DNA from: Maratus speciosus
Taxonomy: Eukaryota; Arthropoda; Arachnida; Araneae; Salticidae
DNA: 64,000 nt
Assembly (NCBI GenBank): GCA_963932465.1
Contig: OZ010786.1
Location: forward strand, 533,885,073 to 533,949,072
Direction: 5' to 3'
The notes under the pieces: generated by a model
Databases searched by the model: none
What the model was told of the DNA's origin: nothing
The model's input: the letters and a program-made list of their open reading frames with translations, nothing else
Position numbers and translations under genes: made by a program
Shown here: positions 1 to 10,912 of the stretch, in pieces
Layout: each line of letters starts with the position of its first letter
Numbering within the stretch: position 1 is the first letter of the stretch

Positions 1-110
1 GATGGAATTCTACACAAATTCTAATCGAATAGTATTATGTGGCATGGCAACGTCTCTTTGACGTCATATTGTGACTTGTAAACGTGGATGTGGCTTCACT
101 TGCCGTGCAA
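1..110. repeat. Degenerate remnant of the GTGACGTCAC-rich terminal repeat
   Basis: Around position 41 the sequence GGCATGGCAACGTC is followed by TTTGACGTCA and TTGTGACTTG. This resembles the start of the repeat at about 9918 (GGCATGGTGACGTCAC, then TTGTGAAGTC) in order and spacing. It is probably a decayed or truncated end of the same family, cut by the window edge. It contains no coding sequence. Confidence 0.35.
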
Positions 111-1805
111 CTGAATTATCTGGATCTGTAGTGTATTCCTGTGGTTCTTCAATTCTTTTGCCGCTTTTAAGGTTTCTGGTCCCCACACTGTGATCAGGTT
201 GTGAAATCACAATAGTACGTTACTAACTTGATAAAAGTGTGACAGTTTCGACGATTCTACATCAAGATGGGTGGTAAGATTTTACACGAATCCAACCAGA
301 TATGATTTTGTCAGATGCTTTTTTCGGTAGGCTCGCTTCAGATCCTGCATCAGGTCTTGTTAAAAGATTTTACCAGAACCCGACAGAACCATATTGTATG
401 CATAATAATGATGTGTTTTTTAGTTTTAATTTGAAAAATCCTTTAAAAAGGGAAATATCAACATTTAAATGAAAAGTATTAATTTATGAATGGTTGGAAA
501 TCTAACCTATTATCAAGAAGTTCGTTTTAAAATTAAAATGTTATTGAAAATATGTTAGTTAGTTATATACATAAAAAGAAAAATCTGAAATACATTATGA
601 AATATTTGATTCGAACTAAGCTATAACAAAAGTATTCATCCTTTTTCTAAACCATAAATGAAGATTTTCTTTTACTCAGTTAGAATAGCTGACTATATAC
701 AATCCTGAAAATAAAAGCATACAATCACCAACATAATTTTCGGTAGAGAACTCTACCGCAAATTCTCGTCTAAAAATTTGATGGTAAAAATCGATTAGTA
801 ATAACTCTACTGTTTAATGCTAAACTTAAATTTTGGTTAGGCAGCCGTCTACTTACAGAAATTATATATGTGTTTTAAATTTTATTTTCTAACCATTAAT
901 TTTAGCATCTTAATTGACTATTTTGTTCAATATTATTTTGCGATTAGAATAATTTCTGTCAAGTAGTTTCGGAAGTATCAAAGTTTAAACGTTTTAATCG
1001 TCACTTGAATACCGGTGTTTTTTAACAATAACTAAAAACAATAATTTATTGATCTGTAGTTTTGCATAATTGAAACTTCTAGAAATGGATTTGCATTAAA
1101 AATTCATAGGTTACAACTTATATTGCTTTCGAAAATAAATTTAGAAAAAATACAAATTTAAATATTACTTTTTTAAAATATATTTTTAATACAAAAAGAT
1201 TTACAGAAGCTTCCAATATGCTGTTCCAGAATTACGGATCATTCCGTGAAACAGGTTTTGAAATCTGTTTAAAAAACTATTCGAATAGCAATCGTATTTT
1301 GCAATGATTAAAACTGAATTTAAAATTAAGAGATTTAAATTTTGAGGCTGCATAATTCCTAATCTACATATCCACATGACTTTGGTGTTTGATGCTAACA
1401 TATACATAAAATCCTAAATATCATGTCAAAATTCAATATTATTATTTTAAGTTACAATGCTAGTTGCAATTTTTACATGTAAACAACACCGTGATCAAAA
1501 TTTAAGTAAATCATTAATGTACGAAGAGGCTCCAATACAATGATAAGGCTAGATTTAACACGCACATTCATATTTATTTACATAATAGGAAGAGGACAGG
1601 GCAAAAATATGAGTTAGTTACACTTGATTTCATAGCATAAAGGCAAATCACATCATATTTCGGCAATTATTATAAGAACTTTTAAATCTTCAATTCTTCT
1701 CAAAACTTACGTCATTTTAAATCTTCAAAACAATCATCTTAATACGTCTAAAAATATATTACGTAGTGCGTCCTTTTTTTTTTCAAGAAAATTCTGCCAT
1801 TGGGG
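111..1805. other. AT-rich DNA, no recognisable feature
   Basis: This stretch is strongly AT-rich with many stops in all frames. The one small open frame (1201-1407, minus) is low-complexity and shows no domain or splice context. I see no inverted ends, tandem array or RNA gene. Confidence 0.5.
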
Positions 1806-1858
1806 TCAATTTACATACATTGCTGCATTTGAATCTCGGAGCTGGTTGGTTCTTATAC

Positions 1859-1977
1859 CTGTGACAATCGCGTCGGTTGAATTAATTTCATATGCAGGTC
1901 TAGCTAATATATCCGCTTGCGGGCGTCCTGATACCAGGAGTTGGCTCAGTGATAAAAATAAAAACACATTCTGCAAT
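1859..1977 (-). CDS. Candidate host exon with signal-peptide-like start (function unknown)
   Basis: On the minus strand a pyrimidine-rich tract ending TTTTCAG (about 1984-1978) precedes an open 119-base segment that ends in CACAG followed by GTATAAG, a good donor match (GT at 1858-1857). The frame reads a hydrophobic run, QNVFLFLSLSQLLVSG, then a polar stretch with an NST glycosylation motif, ending near DAIVTG. This looks like a signal peptide followed by the start of a secreted chain. A second acceptor seven bases downstream (ATTGCAG) is possible. If the donor is not used, the frame stays open to a stop near 1806. I do not recognise the protein, and no partner exon was found. A chance open frame is quite possible. 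Confidence 0.28.
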
Positions 1978-2159
1978 CTGAAAAGAAAAAAAAAGACAGT
2001 AAATGTTTTTAAGGAAAGGTTGATCTGAGCATCAAATAAGATCTGAGCATCAAATAGATCCATCAGCACGATTAAAGTTGCATAATATAATAGTGAACGT
2101 TCTTTAAAGCCATTCTCTTCGAAACACACTATACACCCAAGAAGAAAAAGTTCATTCAC

Positions 2160-3419
2160 TGTGTTATAAAACTAATGATTGTCGAGCAAAAACCAAATAT
2201 CATTTATATACCCGGCAAAAGTGGTAGTGTTTATCGGACTTTTGTAGGGGACGTTGTATTTGATTTCAGTCACTTTATATGGACCTAAGAATTTAGGTTT
2301 CAACGTTATCCCTGGTCCATGTTATGTTCTTTTAAAAGTGACGTGGTCACAAAGGTTTTAATTCCAAGGTTTCTTACATCGTCAATTACAGTACTTACTA
2401 TATTCTTGTTGAATTTTAAGATTACTCATTTCGTCTTGTTTACGGAGATTTTTCATGAGTTGTACTTAGATTACACTGTTAAAGAGGTCAATAGATAGTA
2501 AAATTTATTTCAGTTTCATATTTTTACCGAATAATAATTCAAATGGTGTTTTCTTGATGCCTTTTTGATAAGTCTAGTTAAGGACTTGCTGATCTATAGA
2601 AACATATTTGAACTACTTGTTCGTATCATCTTTTGACAATTTAAAGATTACTGACATTATTTCAAGTTAAGCCGCTTTACCTAATAATTAGCAAGGAGAA
2701 GTCCAACTGTAACTGCCGAGTGCTTCATATCTTCTTATTGACAATATTAATCAAATTGCTTACTTATAAATATAGAACGTTTATAACTGATAATGGTATA
2801 AGGAATACAAAAAACTCTAACTTTGTTGCCGTACATTTTATCGGAAACTGAAGCAATTTTACAGGTATACAAGCAAGCGAATTTAGTAAACTAGCGCCGT
2901 TTGTGTTCATTCCTTATGCAGATATAACAAAGATTCGCAAATAAATTAGTAGAACTTATTGCAAATTGTTTTATAATGGTTTGGTTTGGTTTGGTTTGGT
3001 TTCTTGATACTGTGACTTTTGCTATGTCATCGAGGACAGCTTATGTCACGAAAATCCAGGTCCAAGGACCAGAGTTATAGTTTTAATTTAAAGACACGCT
3101 GACAAGCTTGACAGCACACGAAGAGAAAATAATACAGCTTTCAATCACGAAATACACAGAGAATACATAAGTCTTCAAAAAATAACACATCAAAACCACA
3201 AAAAAGTGTCGAGAGTGATCCGACAAACACGTGGGCGGCTCCATAGAAACGCCGCCATATTTGCCGGGATATTCGGCAACTATTTAAATATTCGACGTCT
3301 TGTTAAAAACGCAGTTTCCTGCAAAAGGTATAACGTAGTTTTCTATAAAATAGTTTCCATAATATAAAAGAATTCTAAACGTGATAAGAAAACCGTGTTT
3401 CGAAAAACACTCGTATTTT
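2160..3419. other. AT-rich DNA with a short (TTTGG)n tract
   Basis: There is no gene here. A short run of the pentamer TTTGG lies at about 2980-3002 and is followed by 250 bases less AT-rich than their surroundings (about 3003-3270). That block may be one end of an old short retroelement, but no tRNA-like box, poly-A tail or target duplication was found. Confidence 0.4.
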
Positions 3420-5868
3420 AGGTAGCTTTCTTTACAAAAAAGCTACCTATTGCAGCCGTTCGGAGGAAAGCGATTTCAAAAAATTTTGGTACATTTTCAT
3501 CGATCATGACCCCCACCACCCTCTGTTCAAAATTGATATATATATATATCTGACCTATGTCACACTGTAACTCCCGTAATTATGAACCGATTTCGATGTA
3601 ATTCGGTGTGTACATAGTACATACCAATGTCTCGACCGAGTTCGTTGGCCAGCTTCATCCGCTGTTTTGTTTCAAAATGGCTGCCATTTAAAAAATTTAA
3701 AAAAAATTAAAACTTGAAATGTGGTACCAAAAAATTAAAAATGGAAAAATATTTTTTTCTTATGTATTTGACCTTTATACAAAGATTCCGGAGCAGTTTT
3801 TATTTCGTCTATATCTTACAAAATGGCTGAGTTATAGCATTTTGAATTTCTAGCGTGGCTGACATTTTGAAACGTCCTGAATTTTGCCACGCGATAAAAG
3901 GCGTATTTATGAACCGATTTGGATGTAATTCGGTATGTACATAGTACATACCGAATTACATCCATTTTGTTTCAAAATGGCAGCCATTTATTTTTTTTTT
4001 AATTTAAAATTTGAAATGTTGTACCAAAAAATTGAAAAAGGAAAAATATTTTTTTCTTATGTATTTGACCTTTATACAAAGATTTCGGAACAGTTTTTGT
4101 TTCGCCTATATCTTAAAAAATGACTGAGTTATAGCATTTTGAATTTCTAGCGTGGCTGACATTTTGAAACGTCCTGAATTTTGTCACGCGATAAAAGGCG
4201 TATTTATGAACCGATTTGGATGTAACTTCGTTTATACATAGTACATACCAATATCTCGACCGGGTTTGTTGGCTAGCTCCATCCGCCATCTTGTTTAAAA
4301 ATGGCGGCCATTTAAATTTTTAAGAAAAATTTAAATTTGAAATGTGGTACCAAAAATTGAAAATTGAAAAAAATATTTTCTTCTTATGTGTTTGACCTTG
4401 ATAAAAAGATTCGGGAGCAGATTTTGTTTCGTCTATATCTTAAGAAATGGCTGAGTTATAGCATTTTGAATTTCTAACGTGGCTGATATTTTGAAACGTC
4501 CTGATTTTTCTCACGTAATAACAGGCGTATTTATGAACCGACTTGGATGTACCTTGGTGTGTACATAGTACATACAAATATCTCGACCGAGTTCGTTGGC
4601 CAGCTTCATCCGCCATCTTGTTTCAAAATGGCGGCCATTTAAAAAAATAAAAAAATAAAAAAATTTAAATGAGATACCAAAATATTGGAAAATGAAAAAG
4701 ATTTTTTTTGTATGTGTTTGACCTTAATACAAAGATTCCGGAACAGTTTTTCTTTCGTCTATATCTAAAAAAAAAAATGGCTGAGTAATAGCATTTTGAA
4801 TTTCTCTTGTGGGTGACATTTTAAAACGACCTGATTTTTGTCACGCGATAACAGGCGTATTTATGAACCTATTTGTATGTAACTTGGTCTGTACATAGTA
4901 CATACCAATGTCTCGACCGAGTTCGTTGGCGAGCTTCATTCGCCATCTTGTTTCAAAAGGGTTGCCATTTAAAAAAATGTAATTTAAAATTCAAAATGAG
5001 GTATTAAAAAATTGGAAAATCAAAAAGATTTTTTTGTATGTGTTTGGCCTTGATACAAAGATTCCGGAGCAGTTTTTGTTTCTGAAAATTTGTTCTTTTG
5101 TTGATATCTTAAAAAATGGTTGATTTATAGCACTTTGAAATTCTAGCATGGCTAACATTTTGAAACGATCTTGTATTTGTCACGCGATAACACACGTATT
5201 CGCCTATTTCGATGTAAGAAGGCATGTGGATAGTATACATCAACACCTCGACCAAGTTCGCTGGCCAGATTCATCAGCCATCTTGTTTCAAAATGGCGGC
5301 CATTAAATTAAAAAAATATATATATATTTAAAGTGAGGTGCAAAAAAATTAGAAATTGAAAAAGGTTTCTTTCTTAAGTATTTGATCTTGATATAAGGAT
5401 TCAAGAGCATTTTTTGTTTGTCTTTACCTTAAAAATGGCTCAGATATAGCAGTTTTAATTTCTATTGTGAGTGACATTTTGAAAAATCTGATTTTTTGCA
5501 CGCGACAGCACTCCTATATATTAACCGATTCCGATGTGAGTGAGCATGTGCACAGCAGTTACTAAGGTCTCGACCAAGTTCACTGCGTAGCCTCATCCAC
5601 CATGTTGTCTTAAAATGACAGGCACTTTAAGAAATTGCCGAATTTAGCAGCCAAATATAAGTTACTTTAAAGAAAAGCAGCTTGGATAAAGCTGACTAAT
5701 TTCGCGAAATTCTCATGCATTATATTGATAAAAATTAGTATTGAATCTCCTATATTCGGTTTCCACTAAATTGAGCTTTGTGTGTTTGCATGATATAAGT
5801 TGGCTTTTTTTAAATAAGGAGTATGAAAGCTACCTCTTCCTCCCGGCACTGGCCGGAAGGACTTTTTT
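3420..5868 (+). mobile_element. Helentron-like non-autonomous element, copy 1
   Basis: It begins after TT with AGGTAGCTTTC, which folds back within 30 bases on AAAGCTACCT. Near the far end the same 11-mer returns inverted as GAAAGCTACCT, followed by CTTCCTCCCGGCACTGG and CCGGAAGGAC, a GC-rich hairpin, then a T run. A subterminal inverted repeat, 3' hairpin, T-rich target, internal (TA)n and tandem array are the published layout of DINE-1/Helentron-associated elements; assignment to that class is inference. After the (TA)n tract at about 3533-3550 come seven monomers of about 325 bases, each with a match to TTATGAACCGATTTGGATG, CTCGACCGAGTTCGTTGG and GGCTGAGTTATAGCA. The second monomer is shortened near 3940-3965. 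There is no Rep/helicase coding sequence, so a partner would have to move it. Confidence 0.75.
3560..5640 (+). repeat. Tandem array of seven ~325-bp monomers inside copy 1
   Basis: Monomers are recognised by the inverted pair CCGCCATCTTG / CAAAATGGCGGCCAT or its degraded forms, near 3660, 3963, 4285, 4610, 4942, 5276 and 5598. The first two and last two are most diverged. The fifth carries AAAAGGGTTGCCATT, and the seventh CACCATGTTGTC with AAAATGACAGGCAC. The same variants occupy the same rank from the end in the other full copies. Small open frames in the array are incidental. Confidence 0.8.
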
Positions 5869-7140
5869 TCAGTTACTTCCAGAAAATTCTGGGAAAATCC
5901 TTGGAGCCACCTTCCTTCACGAGGAAAAAAGGCAGACTCCCCTTTATAATGGTCATTTTTTTATACGATGATGTGAGTAGAGTTGGGGGTGATGCCTTTT
6001 TTCCGTGAATGTAACAAATAAATTGTATTTATGTTAGAGTGATACAAGCTATAGAGAAAAATATAAAGTTACCCTTTATGCCTTGTACAACTTTTTAAAA
6101 TACAAAAAGAAATTAATTATAATTTTGTAATTTAAATAATTTTAAAAACTTAAACAACGGTTTATTTTAGTAATTTAAAATCTTTTCTGTATATTTTGTG
6201 TGTTCTGGCATAAAATTGTAATAATCATTTCTCTGTTAGACAAATTTTAGTGCTCTATATAAAAAAAAATAATAAATAAATTTACGCGGCAATGCTAATA
6301 GAAAATAATTATCTGAAGTTTTCTCATATAGCGACTACTACATGTTAATATATTTTGATGAATATATAATTTTTAATACAGTTAATTTAATACAGCATAT
6401 TTAATTTTATAATGAAATTCGAAATGCTTAATAACCAAAATAAATATATGAAGTGCTATTTTCGTTGATACGTTTCTCGTTTCTTCAATAGTTTTTGAAT
6501 TTTTAAACAGTAATACGTGCTGATATAATGTGGTTGTGAAATATAAAATGTGTTAACGTAGAATAATGTATCCATTGTCTTAATTTGTTCACGTTGTGCC
6601 TTCCGATATCAGGATATTATAAATTGACATATTTTAAAATACGCCTATTTTTGTTATTCGATCTTTACGTACAGAACACAATCTTTAAGGTAAATTATAT
6701 TCGATTCTAATTATGTAAATTGTAAAACTAATTACAAGAATATGTGTGGCTTTCATGTGATAATGTTTCACTTAGATTCGTAATGGAGAACATTTAGAAT
6801 GCATGAATAGAAACATTTGAAACGAGAAATAACCAACAAACAATAGTATTGAAATTTAATTATAATATCTTTTTTTGTGTTTTTTATAAAATGTTACTAG
6901 TACGTTTGCAGATCAGCGGCATCTACGTCAGTTCTATTACTCACTTTTCTTTAATCTCACTTTTCTTAACTAATTTATGCATAGCGTCCCATTTTTGGGA
7001 CCATTTTTTCGAATTTTAGTAAAATCCTGTAATTTTGTTTTTCTTTATAACATTGAAATCATATGAAAGAATTATGTATAAATGTCTTTATCTGTTACCG
7101 AGAGATGACAGTATAATATGAATAATTATTTATTTAAATA
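5869..7140. other. AT-rich DNA, no recognisable feature
   Basis: No inverted ends, arrays or coding potential are seen. A short palindrome GTCCCATTTTTGGGAC occurs near 6986; it looks incidental. Confidence 0.5.
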
Positions 7141-7154
7141 AAAGATTTTCTCGG

Positions 7155-7170
7155 TGTTTATATATATATG

Positions 7171-7202
<32 letters not shown>
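7155..7202. repeat. (TA)n microsatellite flanking a DNA transposon
   Basis: Alternating TA with a few G/C interruptions runs directly into the left end of the transposon at 7203. A second (TA)n tract follows the right end at 9405, so the element lies within TA-rich DNA. Confidence 0.85.
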
Positions 7203-7786
7203 CAGGGTGTCCGGTCTCAACGGTGTCCAATGGCTAATTCCTAAACCGTTAATCATAGACATATAGTTCCAATTAGAAAAATGTTTTAAATGAGGTAAAG
7301 AAGTACTTTTAAAGTGATTTAGGTGAAAAAAGCATTTATTTAAAAATTACGAAATTTAAATTTTTATACGGTCCCCCGGTCCTATAGGTGGTATTTAGTA
7401 AACTTTTCCCATTTCTCTAACAAGTACGGCAAAAAAAGCCCCATTCATCTAACACTAAAATTGACCGAGTTATGACATTTTCAATTTTATGACTTAAACC
7501 ACTTTTCTGTAACCGAAAACAGACGAATTGGACCAAGCTTTCAGGGGTCGTACACGAAGTGCTTAAAGTATTATAAAGGGCGGCCACTCCAAACGATGTT
7601 CAATGGCTAATTCCTAAACCGTTAGTCAAAGACATATAGTTCCAATTACAAAAAGGTTTTAAATAATGTAAAGAAGTATTTTTAAAGCGATTTAACTGAA
7701 GGTGCTGCCCCCTATAAATTTTACGGTAGTGTTAATTTTTAATAATTAACTTTCAGATTGGTTAAAATAATTGAAGAAGTGTGTTT

Positions 7787-7970
7787 CAAAACTCGCCTTA
7801 TCGAGAAAATGAAATTGTGGGATATCGCATAAAACCTTTAAATGCGCCCATTGGTATTCATTGAAAATTCGGAGATTGTAGTGTTTGATTGGTACAGCTG
7901 TATCAATAGAATAGATTGATAGAGAAACACGATTTTTTAAATTTCGGATAAGGCGAGTTTCAAAACTGAT
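7787..7970. mobile_element. Small nested inverted-motif element
   Basis: The motif AAACTCGCCTTATC opens this segment, and its inverse GATAAGGCGAGTTT closes it 180 bases later. The right half (CGATTTTTTAAATTTCGG and flanks) reappears in reverse orientation at about 45575-45640, so the unit moved independently of the host transposon. No coding capacity. Confidence 0.5.
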
Positions 7971-8508
7971 TTCCTCAATTGAAATTTGATATTTTTTTTG
8001 TTTTGTTTTATTGGTAAGGAAATGAGTGTATTTCTTTTGATGATTTTATTTTAAAAAAGTTGTATTACTTTGATAAGCTTTTAACTTACGAGGTTGGTAT
8101 GTATGTCTTCCTAATTCAAAATTTGTATTCCAATTTTAACTCTCTTCCAAATATCCGATCAAGATTAAATTTTGCATAATTATGTAAATCCAATGACGAT
8201 GTAATATTAATGTGATTTTAGGTACGTACCATTTATATTTATTTTACAGGACCACTCCAAAAAATTTGTATACATTATTGCCTACAAACAAAAATTTTTA
8301 AATAAAAATCAGTAACATTTATGTAAGACATAGAGATTCACAATGTAATTTTTCCAAATGAAAGTGCGTTGCGTTTATATTTTTTATACAGTGCCGCACA
8401 AAAGAAGTCATATACATTACGATGTATGAGCATTGAATGTTTATTATACATTTTGATGATATTATGCTGTTTTCAAATTCAACTTTTTAGTTCTTTATAA
8501 AAACTTGT

Positions 8509-8815
8509 TTGAAAAAATATTTTAGAGACCAAAATCAAAGCAGTAGTTTTGAAAGTAATATTATCGGATATGGAGGTCGTATTAAGTGGCCTCCCAGGTT
8601 GCCGGATTTGAATATTTTAGATTTTTTTCTTTGGGGTTTTCGGAAAATAAGGTATATGAAAGAGAATCCACTAGTTGAGCAGATTTGTGGAATTGTATTG
8701 CTATGGCGTGCAGATCTGTAACACCTACAATGTTGAAAGAAGTGGAAGAATAATTTATTTCACATGTACATATCTGCATTGTAGCCAAAGAGGCGTCACT
8801 TCGAGCACGTTTTAA
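8509..8815 (+). pseudogene. Transposase C-terminal fragment, Tc1/mariner (DDE) type, frameshifted
   Basis: The open part (8509-8721) includes the string WPPRLPDLNILDFFLWGFRK, which matches the W-P-x-R-S-P-D-L-x-P-x-D-F-F-L-W-G segment before the last catalytic acidic residue of arthropod IS630/Tc1/mariner-type transposases. After about 8695 the expected family sequence continues in another frame (CRSVTPTMLKEVEE), with a stop near 8752 and then sequence read as FISHVHICI. That means at least one frameshift and one stop. The N-terminal DNA-binding domain and first catalytic aspartate are absent, so the protein cannot be active. It lies centrally in the element at 7203-9404 and was presumably its own gene. 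Confidence 0.65.
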
Positions 8816-9401
8816 GATAACCTTAATTTTTATTAATTAAGTTTTAGATTAGGTAATCTAACTATGTATCATTTTCTAAAGAGTTGTGACTGTTGCTTTT
8901 ATAATCATTTAACAAAATGTCTGTTATTTTTTTTTTACTTATATTTTTCGTACAAGTTGTATATTTGGTTTTAAAATGTCAGAATGAACACAAATCTCAA
9001 AATATAGTTGTAATGTTAATTTACTCTCAATGTTTAATGTTAAATTTATATCTGACGATTATTTTTATTTCTAGTAAATTTGTGACTGAGCCCTATTTTG
9101 CAGCAAGAAAGATACTCCAACTTTAAACATCTATTACTCGGTCAGTTTTAATCGCTGAGGAATGGGACTTTTTTTGTCTTACTTGTCAGTGCAATAGGAT
9201 ACTTTTACTAAATATCACTTACAGTACCTAGGGACCGTATAAAAATTTAAATTTCGTAATTTTTTAATAAATGTTTTTCTTGACCGAAATCGCTTTAAAA
9301 ATACTTCTTTACCTCATTTAAAACATTTTTGCAATTTGAACTATATGTCTATGACTAACGGTTTAGGAATTAGCCATTGGACAACTTTGAGACCGGACAC
9401 C

Positions 9402-9404
<3 letters not shown>

Positions 9405-9445
<41 letters not shown>
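9405..9445. repeat. (TA)n microsatellite
   Basis: About 20 TA units lie between the right end of the transposon and the left arm of the hairpin at 9446. Confidence 0.9.
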
Positions 9446-9451
<6 letters not shown>

Positions 9452-9763
9452 GTATAAGATTATATTTAGCCTGAACCAGCGCACCCCCCCCCCCCCTCAC
9501 AGAACAAGAAGAACAAGAAAAATAACTATGTAAACATTAAAACTTTAACAAAAACTAGGAAAAGATAGGCTGCGGCCTCATCGGCAGTGGGTTATGTTTC
9601 AAAAGCAGCCGAGAATTCGATAAAATATGAGGCCGCAGCCTATCTTTTCCTATTTTTTGTTAAAGTTTTAATGTTTACATAGTTATTTTTCTTGTTCTTC
9701 TTGTTCTGTGAGGGGGGAGGGGGGTGCGCTGGTTCAGGCTAAATATAATCTTATACTGGTTTA
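9446..9763. repeat. Near-perfect 318-bp hairpin (fold-back)
   Basis: Arms 9446-9581 and 9627-9763 are inverted copies, from the AACTAGTATAAGATTA side to GATAGGCTGCGGCCTCAT, with a 45-base loop. The only clear differences are in the C/G homopolymer (about 9483-9496 against 9714-9724) and a few substitutions. Such high arm identity suggests recent formation. There is no open reading frame; the strand calls for an RNA hairpin are symmetrical. Confidence 0.9.
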
Positions 9764-9854
9764 TATTTAATTTATGTGTTGTAGTGCAGCTGTTTGGCGC
9801 ATTTCACATGAATTTATTTTGTTTTTTGTTGGTGATTACTGTGCTTTACGTTTG

Positions 9855-9914
9855 TATATATATATACGTATATATATATATATATTTATATATATGTATA
9901 TATATATATATATA
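9855..9914. repeat. (TA)n microsatellite
   Basis: Interrupted TA repeats that run directly into the CCCGTAAGGCATGG end at 9915. Confidence 0.85.
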
Positions 9915-9919
9915 CCCGT

Positions 9920-10250
9920 AAGGCATGGTGACGTCACGGCGACGTCGTTGTGAAGTCACACTATGATTTTGTGACCGTCGATGTGACGTCACGTGACGTC
10001 GATGTGACGTCATAGTGACTAGAATGCGAGGTCGTTATGGCCGTTTTAGAGGTCGTTTGTGACGTCACATTGTGACCACTCTGTGAAGTCACGGTGTGAC
10101 TAATTTGTGAAAAGTGTGTCATTTGTGACTAATTTGGCATTAACTTTGTGACGAACCTGTGACGAATGTGACAATGTTCTGAAGTCACATTGTGACCAAT
10201 TTGTGAAATATGTGTCATTTGTGACGAATTTGTCATAAACACTGTGATAA
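9920..10250 (+). repeat. GTGACGTCAC / TTTGTGAC short-period degenerate repeat
   Basis: Many copies of TGACGTCA, GTGAAGTCAC and TTTGTGAC occur at irregular spacing. TGACGTCA is the cAMP-response-element octamer, but the number of variants suggests a simple satellite rather than a control region. The period is loose, so unequal exchange at short units is likely. Confidence 0.7.
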
Positions 10251-10317
10251 TTTCAAATGAAAATCAAATTTCAAATTAATTGCTTAAAAGACGCAAAGGC
10301 CAACATAGTGAAAAAGA

Positions 10318-10388
10318 TTCCATGCTGGGACTCGAACCCGGGCCATCAGTATAGCGCACTGACATTCTCCCGACTAAACCACATGGAA
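10318..10388 (-). tRNA. tRNA-like sequence (probably tRNA-derived repeat, pseudo)
   Basis: Read on the minus strand, a 7-bp acceptor stem TTCCATG/CATGGAA closes a 71-base unit. It has a D-arm-like GTGGTTTAGTCGGG (A box), anticodon stem TCAGT/ACTGA around loop GCGCTAT, and a T arm with GGGTTCGAGTCCC (B box). The loop has C where U33 is expected and would give anticodon GCT (serine) if read conventionally, but the type II long arm of serine tRNA is missing. A tRNA-derived repeat is therefore more likely than a functional gene. Confidence 0.55.
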
Positions 10389-10841
10389 CGATACCCAGCC
10401 TGGAAAATTACTCACTATTATATGTTGGCAAGGCTACAAAAGCAGCACAAAATGGGATATTTATCGTGAGCCACCGACATGGGGCAAACACGAAACTTAA
10501 TTAAATCCAGCATCGATTGAAACTTTATTAATATTTGGAAATTTTTCCAGAGAGAACCATTCGCCTAGCATACAATATTTCAAATGAAAATCAAATTTCA
10601 AATTACATGCTTAAAAGGCAGTTTTAATTTGAAATTTGATTTTCATTTTAAATATTGCATTCAAGGCGAAGGTTTCTCTTTGGAAAAATTTCCAAGTACT
10701 AATGTAGTTTCAATCGAATCTGGATTTAATTAAGTTTCGTGTTTGCCACATGTCGGTGGCTCACGATAAATATCCCTTCTCGTGCTGCTTTTGTAGCCTT
10801 GCCAACATGTAATAGAGAGAAATTTTCCAGGCTGGGTATCG

Positions 10842-10912
10842 TTCCATGTGGTTTAGTCGGGAGAATGTCAGTGCAATATACTGATGGCCCGGGTTCGAGT
10901 CCCGGCATGGAA
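10842..10912 (+). tRNA. tRNA-like sequence, partner of 10318-10388
   Basis: It shares the acceptor stem TTCCATG/CATGGAA, A box and B box (GGGTTCGAGTCCC) with its inverted partner. The anticodon loop is GCAATAT, which would read AAT (isoleucine) in the conventional register, and U33 is again C. The T stem here is better paired (CCGG/CCGG) than in the partner. Embedding in a mobile fold-back argues for a tRNA-derived repeat. Confidence 0.55.

Larger units (their letters stand above)
7203..9404 (+). mobile_element. Tc1/mariner-related DNA transposon with long inverted ends, copy 1 (defective)
   Basis: The ends are TA-CAGGGTGTCCGGTCTCAA and its inverted match ending GGACACCCTG-TA. Similarity between the ends continues for about 250-300 bases, including CTAATTCCTAAACCGTTA and ACATATAGTTC. 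TA dinucleotides at 7201-7202 and 9405-9406 fit a TA target duplication, as expected for Tc1/mariner elements. A second partial copy of the left end lies just inside (about 7576-7700). The interior holds a broken transposase (8509-8815) and a small inverted-motif insertion (7787-7970). A second copy at 53523-55509 lacks the gene. Confidence 0.8.

Noticed and set aside
3560..5640. The regular ~325-bp repeats as a CRISPR array or centromeric satellite
   Set aside because: Units are far too long for CRISPR and have no spacers; they occur only within defined element ends in four dispersed copies, not as a long homogeneous array.
8582..8788. Minus-strand open frame overlapping the transposase fragment
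   Set aside because: Antisense shadow of the plus-strand DDE transposase sequence; the plus frame carries the family motif.
9920..10250. TGACGTCA octamers as a cAMP-responsive enhancer
   Set aside because: Too many degenerate variants at loose spacing, with a mirror copy at 15600-15721; a repeat terminus explains them better.
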